A DNA stretch of 64,000 bases from Pseudomonas gingeri (GTDB taxonomy: Bacteria; Pseudomonadota; Gammaproteobacteria; Pseudomonadales; Pseudomonadaceae). This document shows positions 45,360-54,914 of this stretch, piece by piece. The DNA lies in contig NZ_JACAOR010000001.1 of assembly GCF_013386115.1 (NCBI RefSeq), forward strand, positions 834,639 through 898,638. The letters run 5' to 3'. The notes below the pieces were generated by a model. That model worked only from the letters and a program-made list of their open reading frames with translations. It had not been told where the DNA came from and searched no databases. Position numbers and translations under genes: made by a program. Each line of letters opens with the position of its first letter. Positions within the stretch are counted from its first letter, which is position 1.

Positions 45360-45497
45360 TCACGGAACCAACAGGATCAGGCGGGGCTCGAGGGCGGTTT
45401 CAAACACCTCGAGCAACGCCAGTGTGACCGGCAACTTGAAGCGACGCGGGCCGGCGCTGCCGGGATTCAGGTACAAACGCTCATAGCGGACAGCGCT
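45360..45497 (-). pseudogene. C-terminal remnant of an MJ0936/YfcE-type metallophosphoesterase
   Basis: On the minus strand a 45-codon frame reads SAVRYERLYLNPGSAGPRR, then FKLPVTLALLEVFETALEP and stops. NPGSAG-x-R is the C-terminal signature of YfcE/MJ0936-type phosphodiesterases. The catalytic N-terminal part (DTHG, GDI, GHTH motifs) is absent upstream, where the RidA gene begins. It is a gene relic, most likely left by a rearrangement. Confidence 0.75.
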
Positions 45498-45515
45498 TGC
45501 GAACTGTAGCCCTGG

Positions 45516-45938
45516 TCAAACCGTCTTGTGCTTGCGGTTGAAACACACCAGATCAATCTCTACCAGCGCCTTGCGTCCCAACCGGGTGACCCCCACGGTG
45601 GTGCGTGACGGTAGTTTTTGCGGGTTATTGAAATGCTCCACGTATACCCGGTTGAACGCCGCGAAGTCGTTGTCGTAGTCGCTCAGGTAGATGCGCACGA
45701 ACAGCGTGTCATCCAGGCTGTAACCGGCATGATCGACGATGCGGCGCAGGTTCTCGAAACACAGTTGCGCCTGCGCCTCGATCCCCTCTCGCAGCTCGGC
45801 GGTGGGGTCGTCAGGGTCGGTGGGCAATTGCCCGGTGACGTACAGCCAGCCGTCGGCCTGGACCGCATGGGAATACATCGCCGAGGGCGGCGGTGGGCTG
45901 GCATTGGGCACAAAGTGGTGCAGCGTGTCCTGGGTCAT
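45516..45938 (-). CDS. RidA-family (YjgF) protein
   Basis: 140 residues from MTQDTLHHFVPNASPP. It has the RidA features YVTGQLPTDP, QAQLCFENLRRIVDHAGYSLDDTLFVRIYLSD, and the conserved Arg in LPSRTTVGVTRLGRKALVEIDLV. RidA-fold proteins hydrolyse reactive enamines and imines from amino-acid metabolism; some members act on other amides. It follows the DUF1116 gene by 24 bp as the last gene of the ABC-transporter operon. Confidence 0.92.
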   Translation of the reverse strand: MTQDTLHHFVPNASPPPPSAMYSHAVQADGWLYVTGQLPTDPDDPTAELREGIEAQAQLCFENLRRIVDHAGYSLDDTLFVRIYLSDYDNDFAAFNRVYVEHFNNPQKLPSRTTVGVTRLGRKALVEIDLVCFNRKHKTV

Positions 45939-45962
45939 TCGTAGGGTCCTCAAGCAAAAAAG

Positions 45963-47153
45963 TCAGAGCGCCTCTAGCGCGGTCTGAAAGCATTCCACCG
46001 GCGCCAGTGCCACGCCGATGCCAATCCAGCCCGTTACGCCGTCGCGGTGGGCGATGCCGGTATGAATCCGGACGGGCTCCGCCGCCGCGACCACCGCCCG
46101 GGCATCCAGCCCCGTCCCCACGCCCTCAGGACCGGCCAGCGCCGGGGCTAGCAGTGGGTGCTGGCCGACAAACAGCTGGCGCATGCGTCGCCCGCAGTCC
46201 CGGGCCTGTACCCAGTCCTGGCCCATCAAGCGCGCCAGTTCGGGGGCGGCATGGGCGATGGTACCGCCCAGTCCGTAGGCTTCGACGATGGCGCTGTCGC
46301 CCAGGTCGGGCTGGCCGTCGCGGGGCCGGTGCGGTGGAAAAAAATACCCCTGCGGCTCGCTGGCTGCATGGGTGAACCAGCGCTGCCCTGCCCCGGCGAT
46401 GCGCACGCCACAGTGCACGCCATTTCGCGCAATCGCCGTGATGATCGACGAACCCGCGATGCCGCTGGCCCGGTCCAGGGCCAGCTTGGCTGCCGCCATG
46501 GCATAGTTCAGAAAGTGCTGCGGGTTGCCCAGCAGCCATTGCCGGCTTTCGGCTTCGAGGCCCGGCAACTGAGCCGCGAAGGCGTACATCGCGCCGACAT
46601 TGCGTTGATGGGTGTCATCCCCCAATGCGATGCCCTGGGCAATCAGCGGCAACAGCGATAATCCTCCAGCGGGCAACGCCTTGATGATACTCGGACCGAT
46701 CACCCGATCCAGGTAATCGAGTTGCTCGGCGACCACGCCATCGTAGCAACCAAAGCGCAACGCCCGGCGCCCGGACTCGGCGAGGGTGGCATGCACCACC
46801 TCGCTGCCCGCGCGGTTCTCGATGCGCATCAGCAACTGACCGGGACGCACCACGCCGGCCATGGGCGAAACGGTGCCGAGATCGTGGTTGGCATGCAGGG
46901 TGATTTCGCCGTCGAGAATCAGCCGCCTGGCGCTATCGACGTCACCCGCCCAGCCCTCGTGCAAGGTCGCACCGGCCAGGGCGTTGAGCACCACCGCCGG
47001 AATCTCCCCGGCATGTGCAAACGGTGGGCCGGCATGCCCCAGGTGGCCGGTTTCGAGACCCAGGGCCGAGGATGCCGGTTCAGACCCGACCAGCACCGGC
47101 TCGGTGGCGAGAATACGTTGCACGGCCAACGCATTGGCGTGAGCTTCAGACAT
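45963..47153 (-). CDS. DUF1116 protein (YlbE/AllG-like, oxamate-carbamoyltransferase-related)
   Basis: 396 residues from [15 protein letters not shown], overlapping the ATPase gene by eight bases. Features typical of the YahG/YlbE (DUF1116) family are [25 protein letters not shown]-like early segments replaced by [10 protein letters not shown], and [14 protein letters not shown]. That family includes a subunit of the oxamate carbamoyltransferase of allantoin degradation, normally with FdrA and AllH-type partners. Here it stands alone between an amino-acid transporter and a RidA protein, so the native reaction is uncertain. Confidence 0.8.
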   Translation of the reverse strand: MSEAHANALAVQRILATEPVLVGSEPASSALGLETGHLGHAGPPFAHAGEIPAVVLNALAGATLHEGWAGDVDSARRLILDGEITLHANHDLGTVSPMAGVVRPGQLLMRIENRAGSEVVHATLAESGRRALRFGCYDGVVAEQLDYLDRVIGPSIIKALPAGGLSLLPLIAQGIALGDDTHQRNVGAMYAFAAQLPGLEAESRQWLLGNPQHFLNYAMAAAKLALDRASGIAGSSIITAIARNGVHCGVRIAGAGQRWFTHAASEPQGYFFPPHRPRDGQPDLGDSAIVEAYGLGGTIAHAAPELARLMGQDWVQARDCGRRMRQLFVGQHPLLAPALAGPEGVGTGLDARAVVAAAEPVRIHTGIAHRDGVTGWIGIGVALAPVECFQTALEAL

Positions 47154-47946
47154 GTTGGGCAACCGCCTCCGGGCGATGCTGGTGGGACAGAAACTCCTGC
47201 GCCCGACGGGTTTGCGGCGCACTGAAAAACGCGTCCGGGGTAGCGGTCTCGACAATCCGTCCATGGTCCATGAACACGATACGATCGGCGCTACGCCGGG
47301 CGAATTCCATTTCATGGGTGACCACGATCATGGTCATGCCCGCCTGGGCCAGGGACTGCATGATCGCCAGCACCTCGCTGACGCGCTCGGGGTCGAGGGC
47401 GCTGGTGGGTTCGTCGAACAACAGCAATTGCGGGCGACTGGCCAATGCACGGGCAATCCCCACCCGCTGTTTCTGCCCCCCGGACAGGGTGGCCGGGTAG
47501 ACATCCGCCTTGTCGCTCAGGCCGACCTTGGCCAGCAGCTCAAGGGCTTCAGCCTGTACTTCCAGCCTGGGACGGCGCTGTACGTGCAGCGGCGCCTCCA
47601 TGATGTTCTGCAGCACCGTCAAGTGCGGCCACAGGGCAAAATTCTGGAACACCATGCCGGTTCGGGTGCGGATACTGGCGATGTTGCGTTCCGACATCTT
47701 GCTGCCGTCTTCATTGAAGCCGATGCGCTGGCCGGCGACATGGATGCTGCCGTTATCGGGCACCTCCAGCCAGTTCAGGCAGCGCAGCAGGGTCGATTTG
47801 CCGGCGCCGGAAGGACCGAGCAGGCACACGGTCTCACCCACCGCCACGTGCAGGTCGATGCCCTGCAGTACCGGGCGCCCGGCGAAGCTTTTGTTCAGCC
47901 CCGCCACCTGCAAGGCAACGGGAGTGGGGTTATTCAAGGAAGTCAT
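47146..47946 (-). CDS. Amino-acid ABC transporter ATP-binding protein
   Basis: 266 residues from [17 protein letters not shown]. It has Walker [10 protein letters not shown], the signature [15 protein letters not shown], Walker [15 protein letters not shown], and the H-loop [11 protein letters not shown]. It belongs to the polar-amino-acid (HisP/GlnQ) class. Its ATG overlaps the permease stop (ATGA), and its own end overlaps the DUF1116 start. It energises uptake with the two permeases and the binding protein. Confidence 0.95.
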   Translation of the reverse strand: MTSLNNPTPVALQVAGLNKSFAGRPVLQGIDLHVAVGETVCLLGPSGAGKSTLLRCLNWLEVPDNGSIHVAGQRIGFNEDGSKMSERNIASIRTRTGMVFQNFALWPHLTVLQNIMEAPLHVQRRPRLEVQAEALELLAKVGLSDKADVYPATLSGGQKQRVGIARALASRPQLLLFDEPTSALDPERVSEVLAIMQSLAQAGMTMIVVTHEMEFARRSADRIVFMDHGRIVETATPDAFFSAPQTRRAQEFLSHQHRPEAVAQHV

Positions 47947-48602
47947 TGATAACGCTCCGCCTTGCGCCGCAGCATCGAAACGCCCAACTCGATGACAACG
48001 CAGATCAACCAGTAGAAAAACACCGCCGAGAACAGCGCGGCGAAGGGAATGTAGTAGTTCGATTGCAGGCTGTTGGCCGCCGAGGTCAGCTCGGGCACGG
48101 CGATGATGGTCAGGAACGAGGTGTCCTTGACCACCTGTATCATCTGGTTGCCCAGGGCCGGCGCACTGCTGGTCCACAGGTTCGGCAGGATCAGCCGCCG
48201 CGCCAGCAGCACACCGCGAAAGCCGAACGCCAACCCGGCCTCGATCTCTTCACGGGGTCGCGCCAGCCAGCCGGCGCGCAGAATCTCGGCGATATAGGCG
48301 CTGTGGTACAGCAACAACGCCAGCAACCCGGACTGGATATTGCCCAGGCGCAGCCCGAAGGATGGCAGGCCGTAGTAAACCAGGTACGCCAGCAACAGGA
48401 ACGGCGTGCAGCGCATCAGCTCGATAAAGCCGCGCAACACCGACGCCAGCCAACGCTGACGCCCCATCAGCAGCAAGGTCAGGCCACAGCCGGCCAGCAA
48501 CGACAAGGCCCCTGCCATTACTGACAACACCACCGTCAGTCCGGCCCCTTCGAGCAAGTCGCCCAGGTGCTCCCAGACCACCGCAAACTCATGGGCGATC
48601 AT
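47943..48602 (-). CDS. Amino-acid ABC transporter permease
   Basis: 219 residues with about five membrane segments. The EAA-type loop reads [19 protein letters not shown].. [27 protein letters not shown], as in HisM/GlnP-type permeases. It overlaps both neighbours by four bases. It forms the channel together with the permease at 48599-49252. Confidence 0.94.
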   Translation of the reverse strand: MIAHEFAVVWEHLGDLLEGAGLTVVLSVMAGALSLLAGCGLTLLLMGRQRWLASVLRGFIELMRCTPFLLLAYLVYYGLPSFGLRLGNIQSGLLALLLYHSAYIAEILRAGWLARPREEIEAGLAFGFRGVLLARRLILPNLWTSSAPALGNQMIQVVKDTSFLTIIAVPELTSAANSLQSNYYIPFAALFSAVFFYWLICVVIELGVSMLRRKAERYQ

Positions 48603-49252
48603 GCGAGGCGCGCCTTGTAGTGACGTTCAAGATAACGCTGCGCCGCCACCACCAGCCAGATGATCACGATGTACAGCAGCAGCGCCGCAATCAAGGGAGG
48701 CAACGGCCGGTAGGTATTGGCACCGATGCGTACCGCGGTGCGGGTCAGCTCGACAATGCCGATCACCGCCACCGCGGGGCTGTTCTTGATCAGGATCGTC
48801 ATCTCGTTCACCAGCAGCGGCAACATCTGGCGTCCGACCTGTGGCAGCACGATACGCCGAAGACGCAATGCCGCGCCCATGCCACCGGCCTTGGCGGCAT
48901 CGAGTTGATCGCGGGGAAATTGCGCAAAGCCACCGCGCCAGATTTCGCAGTTGAACGCCGAGGTGTTGAGGGTCATGGCGAGGACCGCTGCCGCCGGTGC
49001 CGAGATGTCATACCCCAACGCCGGGGTGATGAAGAACACGGCCAGCGCCAGGGTCAGCAACGGTGTGGCGCGCAGCACGCTGATATACGCCGCCAGCAGC
49101 GGACCGAGCAACGGCCATCGCTGGCGCCGCAACAGCGCCAGTCCCAGGCCGACCACCTGGCCGAGGGCGATCGATACCGCCGTCAGTCCCAGGGTCACCA
49201 GCGCCCCCATCAACAAGGGGCCTGGCTCCAGGCCCCATTGAGTGAAGTTCAT
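48599..49252 (-). CDS. Amino-acid ABC transporter permease, second subunit
   Basis: 217 residues with about five membrane segments. The EAA-type loop reads GGFAQFPRDQLDAAKAGGM.. RIVLPQVGRQMLPLLVNEMTILIKNSPA. It is a HisQ-like partner of the downstream permease. It starts 10 bp after the binding-protein gene. Confidence 0.94.
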   Translation of the reverse strand: MNFTQWGLEPGPLLMGALVTLGLTAVSIALGQVVGLGLALLRRQRWPLLGPLLAAYISVLRATPLLTLALAVFFITPALGYDISAPAAAVLAMTLNTSAFNCEIWRGGFAQFPRDQLDAAKAGGMGAALRLRRIVLPQVGRQMLPLLVNEMTILIKNSPAVAVIGIVELTRTAVRIGANTYRPLPPLIAALLLYIVIIWLVVAAQRYLERHYKARLA

Positions 49253-49262
49253 GTGGGCTCAA

Positions 49263-50123
49263 TCAGTATTCGGAGATGAAATGCGCTGGCGGCTCGGGGA
49301 ATACCGTGCCAAACCACTTCTGCTGGAGTTGCGCGATATCGCCGTTCTTGCGTTCCTGGTCGAGGAAGTTGTTGAGGTAGTCGAGCACGCTCTGATTACC
49401 CTTGGCCACACCCCAGGCCACGTAGGTCTTGCTCGACACCGCCTGGCCCAGTTCGAACACACCAGGCTTTTCCTTGAGCAAGGCGTTCAGGCCCACGATG
49501 TTGTTGACCACATAGTCGGTACGGCCCAGCGCGAGGTCCTGGTACGCCTCGGGATACGAGGTGTACTGCACGATCTTGCCCAGTTTGCCACCGCTGGCCG
49601 CCAGCAGTTTTTCAAGCTCCGGCAAGCGCTGATACATCGCACTGCCCGCCTGGATGCCCAAGGTCAGGCCATTGAGATCGGCGACGCTTTTGATCCGGTC
49701 ATCGCCCTGGCGCTTGAGGTAAAACACCGTGGCTTCGGCAATCGGCGTGGTGAAATCCAGCGACTGCTGGCGTTCACGGGTGATCAGCAAACCGGTGATG
49801 GCGGCGTCGTACTTGCCACTGACCACACCCGCCAGCAGTCCGGTGAACGGCATGATCTGCTGGTGTACATCCAGCGGCCCGGCAGCCTTGAGCTTTTGCA
49901 CCAGTTCGTTATCGAAGCCTGTGGGCTTGCCGTTGTCCACAAACTCGAAGGGACGGAATTCATCTTCCGTGGCCACCGACAGGTAGCCGCGTTGCTTGAC
50001 CTCGTCCAGCGTCGCCGCCTGCGTCAGGAAAGGAGTCAGAAGAGTGGTGAGCGCCAAAGCCATGCGCAAGGAACGTCCATGACCAGGCTTGCGTACTGTC
50101 GGTGCAAAGCGAAACGCTGTCAT
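49263..50123 (-). CDS. Amino-acid ABC transporter periplasmic binding protein
   Basis: 286 residues. It has a signal peptide (SLRMALALTTLLTPFLTQA, cleaved before ATLDEV), then a type II periplasmic-binding fold with GYLSVATEDEFRPFEFVDNGKPTGFDNEL and QQSLDFTTPIAEATVFYL. These are the standard motifs of the polar-amino-acid binding family. It is the first gene of the six-gene operon running left to 45516. The ligand is not identifiable by eye. Confidence 0.94.
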   Translation of the reverse strand: MTAFRFAPTVRKPGHGRSLRMALALTTLLTPFLTQAATLDEVKQRGYLSVATEDEFRPFEFVDNGKPTGFDNELVQKLKAAGPLDVHQQIMPFTGLLAGVVSGKYDAAITGLLITRERQQSLDFTTPIAEATVFYLKRQGDDRIKSVADLNGLTLGIQAGSAMYQRLPELEKLLAASGGKLGKIVQYTSYPEAYQDLALGRTDYVVNNIVGLNALLKEKPGVFELGQAVSSKTYVAWGVAKGNQSVLDYLNNFLDQERKNGDIAQLQQKWFGTVFPEPPAHFISEY

Positions 50124-50275
50124 GAGGGATCGACCTGTGGAGGATGCTGCGATGTTGGGGAATGGCAGCGAGCGTAGCGGCGTTTTGTAAGTCCGGAAAA
50201 GAATATTGAAATCTATTGATATTCTAAAAATACATATCCAAGTCGAGCGAGGGATCGCGGCGGACGCGCCATGAG

Positions 50276-50306
50276 CACCAACGGGAAGCCTCGCTTCCCG
50301 TTGGTG
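50276..50306 (+). terminator. Strong GC hairpin with short T-run
   Basis: CACCAACGGGAAGC, CTC loop, GCTTCCCGTTGGTG: a perfect 14-bp stem followed by CTTTTA on the plus strand. Both flanking genes are on the minus strand, where no T-run follows. It may still end the minus-strand RhiA-like transcript as a simple barrier. Confidence 0.55.
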
Positions 50307-50408
50307 CTTTTACGGTTCACATCACTCGCGGCATGATGATGCTTGGGGCCGGCGCCAATCCGATACCCGCGGGATCCGCGCTCTTGCAAGTGACCCTCGG
50401 CGCACCGT

Positions 50409-51029
50409 TCAACCTTGCCGCCAGACGTTGTCCATCCCCAGGCTCAACGCCACTTCATAGACGTTGACCGGGAAGATCACTTCGAAACTCTGATTGACGT
50501 CTGTGGCATCCAGGACAGTTCCGGCGTGCACACCTGTCCCGGCGGCAACCCAGTAGCGCGGTGTCGACGGCGGGGTGAAGACAGAGGTCAGATTCGGGCC
50601 GGCTTGCGTGACGAAGGTCCCGGCGCCGCTCATGCTGATACCGACGGAAAATACCTGGTTGGGCACCGTCTGGTCGGTACTGATGACCAGTGAGCCGGCA
50701 GGGTTGCCCGTGAGTGCCGCCTCAAATCTGGGCGTATTGTTGCTGCAACTGAACTTGATGGTGTTGTTTTCCAGCAGCCCGCCCGGAACGCATTCGGAGG
50801 CCGAGAACGTCACCCCCGGCATGACCACCCCGACCTCATCCCATATGAAACCGTAGTCCGTGTTCCAGTTGAAAGTGATCTGCGCACTTGGCGCTATGCT
50901 GTAGGGACTGGCGAGCCAGGCCAGGGGAAAAACATTATCGATCCCTGCGTTGGGCTGCACCTGGTAAACATAAAAGGTCCATGCCCTGCTGGAGTTATTT
51001 TTCAGGCTCAAGCTGTACGACCTTGCCAT
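50409..51029 (-). CDS. RhiA-like protein
   Basis: 206 residues from MARSYSLSLKNNSSRAWTFYVYQ. The sequence style (NNSSRAWTFYVYQVQPN.. FPLAWLASPYSIAP.. ITFNWNTDYGFIWDEVGVVMPG) resembles the rhizosphere-expressed RhiA protein of Rhizobium, from memory of that family. It is an all-beta soluble protein with no signal peptide. The open frame upstream to 51140 was rejected. It stands alone between the transporter operon and the copper-type genes. The role is unknown. Confidence 0.65.
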   Translation of the reverse strand: MARSYSLSLKNNSSRAWTFYVYQVQPNAGIDNVFPLAWLASPYSIAPSAQITFNWNTDYGFIWDEVGVVMPGVTFSASECVPGGLLENNTIKFSCSNNTPRFEAALTGNPAGSLVISTDQTVPNQVFSVGISMSGAGTFVTQAGPNLTSVFTPPSTPRYWVAAGTGVHAGTVLDATDVNQSFEVIFPVNVYEVALSLGMDNVWRQG

Positions 51030-51284
51030 GTCTGTCGCTCTCCAATTGCGCAAATAAGGGTGTGGTCCCAGGTCAGGAAAGGCTCCGTCCGTTAACGCCA
51101 CCAGCCGACAGAATCCTGTGCTCCGGGAACTTGCGAACACTAGTCGGTATTTGAGGACATTGCACTGACAAGCCGTGCCAGGTTTCAGCTCCGAAGCGCC
51201 TTCGGCCCCGTGAGCAAGGCGATAGCGGTTTGATTTAGCATGGGCTACCGACCCGACTCATCGAGCCGGTAGCCCCTCCCCGCG

Positions 51285-51638
51285 TTACTTCATTTTTTCA
51301 ATGGACTCGATCTTTGTCGCAGTGCCCGAGAGACCGAAGCTGAAGGTGACAGGGTCGTCTTTGCGAAGCCCCGCCAGTTGCGCCGGTGTCGCAGAAAACG
51401 CCATGGTCATGGCTGGCCATTGGATGGACGCGATGGCGCCGTGGGCAATGGTCACCGTGTGCTTTTCGGCGTCTATCGCCTTGATCACACCTTCTGCCTT
51501 GGCCACGGCCACCTGATTGGGCGCCCGGTTCCTGGTCATGGTTTGCATCGACTCTCCGCCCATATTCATCTCTTCCGCATAGGCATTCAAAGAGAGCACG
51601 GCCATGGCGGTTACAACGGTAATCAGAGTACGTTTCAT
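51285..51638 (-). CDS. CusF-like periplasmic copper-binding protein
   Basis: 117 residues from MKRTLITVVTAMAVLSLNAYA, a signal peptide, then a small OB-fold domain. Copper ligands expected for CusF are all visible in order: His in TIAHGAI, Trp in IQWPAM, and two Met in MTMAF. Met-rich stretches near the mature N-terminus (EEMNMGGESMQTM) add binding capacity. CusF passes Cu(I)/Ag(I) to a CusCBA efflux pump; no pump genes are in the window. A second small secreted Cys-rich gene lies just upstream. Confidence 0.88.
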   Translation of the reverse strand: MKRTLITVVTAMAVLSLNAYAEEMNMGGESMQTMTRNRAPNQVAVAKAEGVIKAIDAEKHTVTIAHGAIASIQWPAMTMAFSATPAQLAGLRKDDPVTFSFGLSGTATKIESIEKMK

Positions 51639-51767
51639 CGGTTTTTCCTTCAAAACAGGTAGATTCGGCAATTTGTTGTTCCTGTGTTCTTCCATTGCGC
51701 GAGCCAAAAGACAGGCGCAACAGTCCTCTTGCGCAAACGCGGCATGAGGCTCAATGAGGGACAGGAA

Positions 51768-52112
51768 TCAAACCCGTGGCGGGCGCCACACCCCGGACGG
51801 GGTCTGCTGGGGCAGCAAATCGCTGGAGAAGGAAATGACGGCAGGGAGGGATAGGCTGATCGGCGGCTTGATCACCGAGACTTGCAGCATGCTTGCGGTC
51901 TTGCACTCCTGGCCGGGCTTGCACAACTTGCCGTGCTCGGTGGCGCCGTTCTTCGCCTCCTGACAGCAGTCCGGGCCCATGCCATCCATCGTCGTCTTGT
52001 CCGCCATCTCCATCGGGCACGGTTCTGCCGATACGCGAACGCCCGCCATCCCGCTGAGGGGAAGCGCCAGGCTGATCACGAGCAGGAGACAAAACCGCAG
52101 ATAACGCTTCAT
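51768..52112 (-). CDS. Small secreted Cys/Met-containing protein, copper-locus type
   Basis: 114 residues. It has a signal peptide (MKRYLRFCLLLVISLALPLSGMAG), then a Cys- and Met-containing mature part (CPMEMADKTTMDGMGPDCC, KLCKPGQECK). Such short proteins are common next to copper-resistance genes in pseudomonads. It is 129 bp upstream of the CusF-like gene in the same direction. Metal binding is inferred from composition. Confidence 0.75.
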   Translation of the reverse strand: MKRYLRFCLLLVISLALPLSGMAGVRVSAEPCPMEMADKTTMDGMGPDCCQEAKNGATEHGKLCKPGQECKTASMLQVSVIKPPISLSLPAVISFSSDLLPQQTPSGVWRPPRV

Positions 52113-52284
52113 GGAGTGCCGGGCAATCTCGCAAAAGGCCGTTCAACGTCATGGACAGACATCACCCACACCCCATCAAGGGTGTTGAGTGAAGGCCATA
52201 TCGCCAAACCTGCATTAAGCCAGTGTTATCAGTCCGGTTTTTTCACGATGCTGCGCGACTTCCACCCTGCCCTGCGCCTGGAGT

Positions 52285-53196
52285 CTAAGGCAGATGCAGC
52301 CTGGCATGGGCGGTGAGCCTGTCGAGAAAGCGGCTTACCGCGCTCTTCTGCTCAACCCCTTGGCGGGTGATGCAATGAAAGGCCGAGCGATAAGCCAGGC
52401 GCTGCGGCATGATCGATCGCAGCCGGCCTCGCTCGACCCAGCTCGCTGCGTAGTGCGTGGGCAAGTAACCGATGTAGGTATCGGAAAAAATCAGCAGTGC
52501 GATAGCCTCCATCGAGAAAGCGCTGACCGCGCTGGCGAACCGAAGCTCGCACGGTCGTTTGTTCTCGGCGACATAGCCTCGGTCGACATAATCCGCCGCG
52601 CTCAGCTCTTCATACGTCAGATCCTGATCGGGCCGCTGGAAAAACGGATGGCCGCGGCCGCAATACAGATGCTGTTCCTCTTCAAACAACGCCTGGTAGT
52701 GAAGCCCGGACAAGCGGTGGTGAAAGGCACCGACGGCCACCTGGATGCGCTCTTCGAGGACCGCCTGTTCAAGCTCGTCGGGCCGCATGACCTGCAAATC
52801 GATATGAACGCCGGGATGCCCCGCACGCAACTGGGCAATGGCCGCCGGTACCGGACTGTGTTCGAGGGTGATCAGGCTGTCGACCGTGCCGATGCGCAAC
52901 AACTCCCGATGGCGCCCGCTGAGCACTGCCGTGCGCTGGCGGAAATGGCCGATATTGGCGAACAGTTCCTGCGCTGCCGCGTAGGTTTCTTCACCTTCTT
53001 CGGTCAACTGGAAACCGCTTTTCCCGCGTTTGCACAACGAGTAGCCAAGCCTGACCTCAAGGTCGCGAACAAGCACGCTGAGACGCGACAGACTGGTGTT
53101 CAACGGGACCTGCGCCGCCGTAAAACCACCGGCATCCACGATCGCGCAGAAAATCCGCAGCATGCGCAGATCCACATCCGTCAGGTTCACCAGCAT
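52285..53196 (-). CDS. LysR-family regulator at the end of the 58.2-52.3 kb operon
   Basis: 303 residues from MLVNLTDVDLRMLRIFCAIVDAGGF, with a GAGGAG site. The helix-turn-helix (GFTAAQVPLNTSLSRLSVLVRDLEVRLGYSLCKR) is followed by an effector domain. It starts 36 bp after the SDR gene on the same strand, so the regulator is probably the last gene of the operon it may control. Confidence 0.92.
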   Translation of the reverse strand: MLVNLTDVDLRMLRIFCAIVDAGGFTAAQVPLNTSLSRLSVLVRDLEVRLGYSLCKRGKSGFQLTEEGEETYAAAQELFANIGHFRQRTAVLSGRHRELLRIGTVDSLITLEHSPVPAAIAQLRAGHPGVHIDLQVMRPDELEQAVLEERIQVAVGAFHHRLSGLHYQALFEEEQHLYCGRGHPFFQRPDQDLTYEELSAADYVDRGYVAENKRPCELRFASAVSAFSMEAIALLIFSDTYIGYLPTHYAASWVERGRLRSIMPQRLAYRSAFHCITRQGVEQKSAVSRFLDRLTAHARLHLP

Positions 53197-53232
53197 GCCG
53201 CCCTCTCCTCGTGTTTTTGCGTACGAGCACAA

Positions 53233-53958
53233 TCAGCCGTTCATTACACCGCCGCCATTGACCCCCAGAATCTGCCCGGTCATGAAACTGGCCTGCGCCG
53301 AGGCCAGGAAGATCACCGCGGCGGCGATTTCCTGTGCCGTGCCCAGTCGCAGCATCGGGTAACGTAACGCTTCCTCGCGAATATAAGCCTCGCCCAGGCG
53401 TTCGACCATCGGTGTCAACGTGCCGCCGGGGGCAACACCATTTACCCGTATACCATGGGCCGCCAACTCTCGCGCCAACGATTTGGTCAGGGCAATGATT
53501 CCACCTTTCGCAGCCGAGTAATGGCAGAGATTGGCGCACCCGAGTTGCCCGAGATCGGAGGCGATATTGACGATAGCGCCGCTGCCCTGGCGGGTCATCA
53601 GGGCAGCCGCCGGTTTGCAGAACAGGAACGCCCCATAGAGATGCACGCGGATCATCCGGTCCCACGCCTCGAAGCTGAGCTCGCTCAGCGGCGCTTCCTG
53701 CAAGAACCCCGCGTTGTTGACCAGCACATCCAGGCGTTGCAGACCGGAAAATGCGCGCTCCGCCGTTGCCGGATCCGACACATCGCCCAGGGCAAGACGC
53801 ACCTCCACCCCTCGCGCCTTCAGCTCATCGGCCAGGACCAGCAGCGCCGGGCTTTCCTGCAGGTCGTTAAGCACGGCAAGACTGCCCTGTTCACCGAGCG
53901 CAAGCGCGACCGCGCGGCCGATGCCTTGTGCAGCACCGGTTACCAGATAGGTTTTCAT
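53233..53958 (-). CDS. Short-chain dehydrogenase/reductase
   Basis: 241 residues from MKTYLVTGAAQGIGRAVAL. Features are the glycine motif TGAAQGIG, NNAG, the catalytic SAAKGG region after HYSAAKGG (Tyr-x3-Lys), and a C-terminal MTGQILGVNGGGVMNG, as in FabG-like SDRs. It is fifth in the APC permease operon, 23 bp after the epimerase gene. Confidence 0.93.
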   Translation of the reverse strand: MKTYLVTGAAQGIGRAVALALGEQGSLAVLNDLQESPALLVLADELKARGVEVRLALGDVSDPATAERAFSGLQRLDVLVNNAGFLQEAPLSELSFEAWDRMIRVHLYGAFLFCKPAAALMTRQGSGAIVNIASDLGQLGCANLCHYSAAKGGIIALTKSLARELAAHGIRVNGVAPGGTLTPMVERLGEAYIREEALRYPMLRLGTAQEIAAAVIFLASAQASFMTGQILGVNGGGVMNG

Positions 53959-53981
53959 CAATCACCTCGGCTTTCAGGCCA

Positions 53982-54905
53982 TTAGTAGGGATGCTGTTCC
54001 AGCCACTGCGCATACATGGCAATGCCTTCCTCCAGGGAGAACCGGGGGCGGTAGCCCAGTTGCCCGCCCGCCGCCGAAATATCGAAGCGCGCATTGTCAT
54101 CGAGCACGCTCAAGCTACCGGGACCGATGCTGAGCTGGGCCTGGGGGTAGACCTTGCGAATCCGTGCCGCGACGGCCCGGTAACTGTCCTGCTCGCCGGC
54201 CGTCACATTGAACACCCGTTGCTGCAAGCGCTCTTCCTGAACATTGGCCGCCAGGACACAGGCGTGGGCGACGTCCACCACGTGCACGTACTGAAAGCGG
54301 TAATCGCCACCTTCCTCCTCATGCCACGGCTCGTTGTCGATCGCGCTTCTGAGCATGCTCTTGAGGTAGCACTGCATGAACTGCCCGGGACCGTAGATCC
54401 AGCCCGGACGCAGCGACACCACGCTGACCTGATACAGGTCGCTGTAGACCTGGCCGAGCTTTTCGGTGAACACCTTGGTACAGCCATACGGCGTGGTCGG
54501 CTCAAGGGGCGCGCGCTCGTCGATCACGTCCATTTCCCGATTGGGTCCGTAGGCGCATTCGGAACTGAGATTGACCACCCGGGCAATACCGCTGAGCCGG
54601 GCGCATTCGAAGACATGGGTGGTGCCCAGGGCATTGGTCAGCACCGTTTGCAGCGGAATGCGCCGCGAGTCCACCGGGTGCGAGATCGCCGCGGTATGAA
54701 TGATCACGTCGACCGGGCGGCTGCGGCAGCTCTCCAGCAAACTCGCCAGGTCGGCCAGGTCACCTTGCACGTAGCGATACGCCGCGTGCTCGATGGCGCA
54801 CACCAGGCTGCGGTCGTAGCCCACCACCTCGTCTCCCCGGGCCAGTAACTGACGCACCACTTCCTGACCAAGAAACCCGTTGGCCCCGGTTACCAGTATG
54901 TTCAT
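53982..54905 (-). CDS. NAD-dependent epimerase/dehydratase (extended SDR)
   Basis: 307 residues. It has VTGANGFLGQEVVRQLLA at the N-terminus, the catalytic YGCTK motif (TPYGCTKVFTEKLG), and Ser upstream in LSSECAYG. This is the GalE-like extended SDR fold. In this operon it may act on a small nitrogenous acid or sugar acid rather than on a nucleotide sugar. No nucleotide-sugar genes are nearby. Confidence 0.92.
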   Translation of the reverse strand: MNILVTGANGFLGQEVVRQLLARGDEVVGYDRSLVCAIEHAAYRYVQGDLADLASLLESCRSRPVDVIIHTAAISHPVDSRRIPLQTVLTNALGTTHVFECARLSGIARVVNLSSECAYGPNREMDVIDERAPLEPTTPYGCTKVFTEKLGQVYSDLYQVSVVSLRPGWIYGPGQFMQCYLKSMLRSAIDNEPWHEEEGGDYRFQYVHVVDVAHACVLAANVQEERLQQRVFNVTAGEQDSYRAVAARIRKVYPQAQLSIGPGSLSVLDDNARFDISAAGGQLGYRPRFSLEEGIAMYAQWLEQHPY

Positions 54906-54914
54906 GATCCGTCC

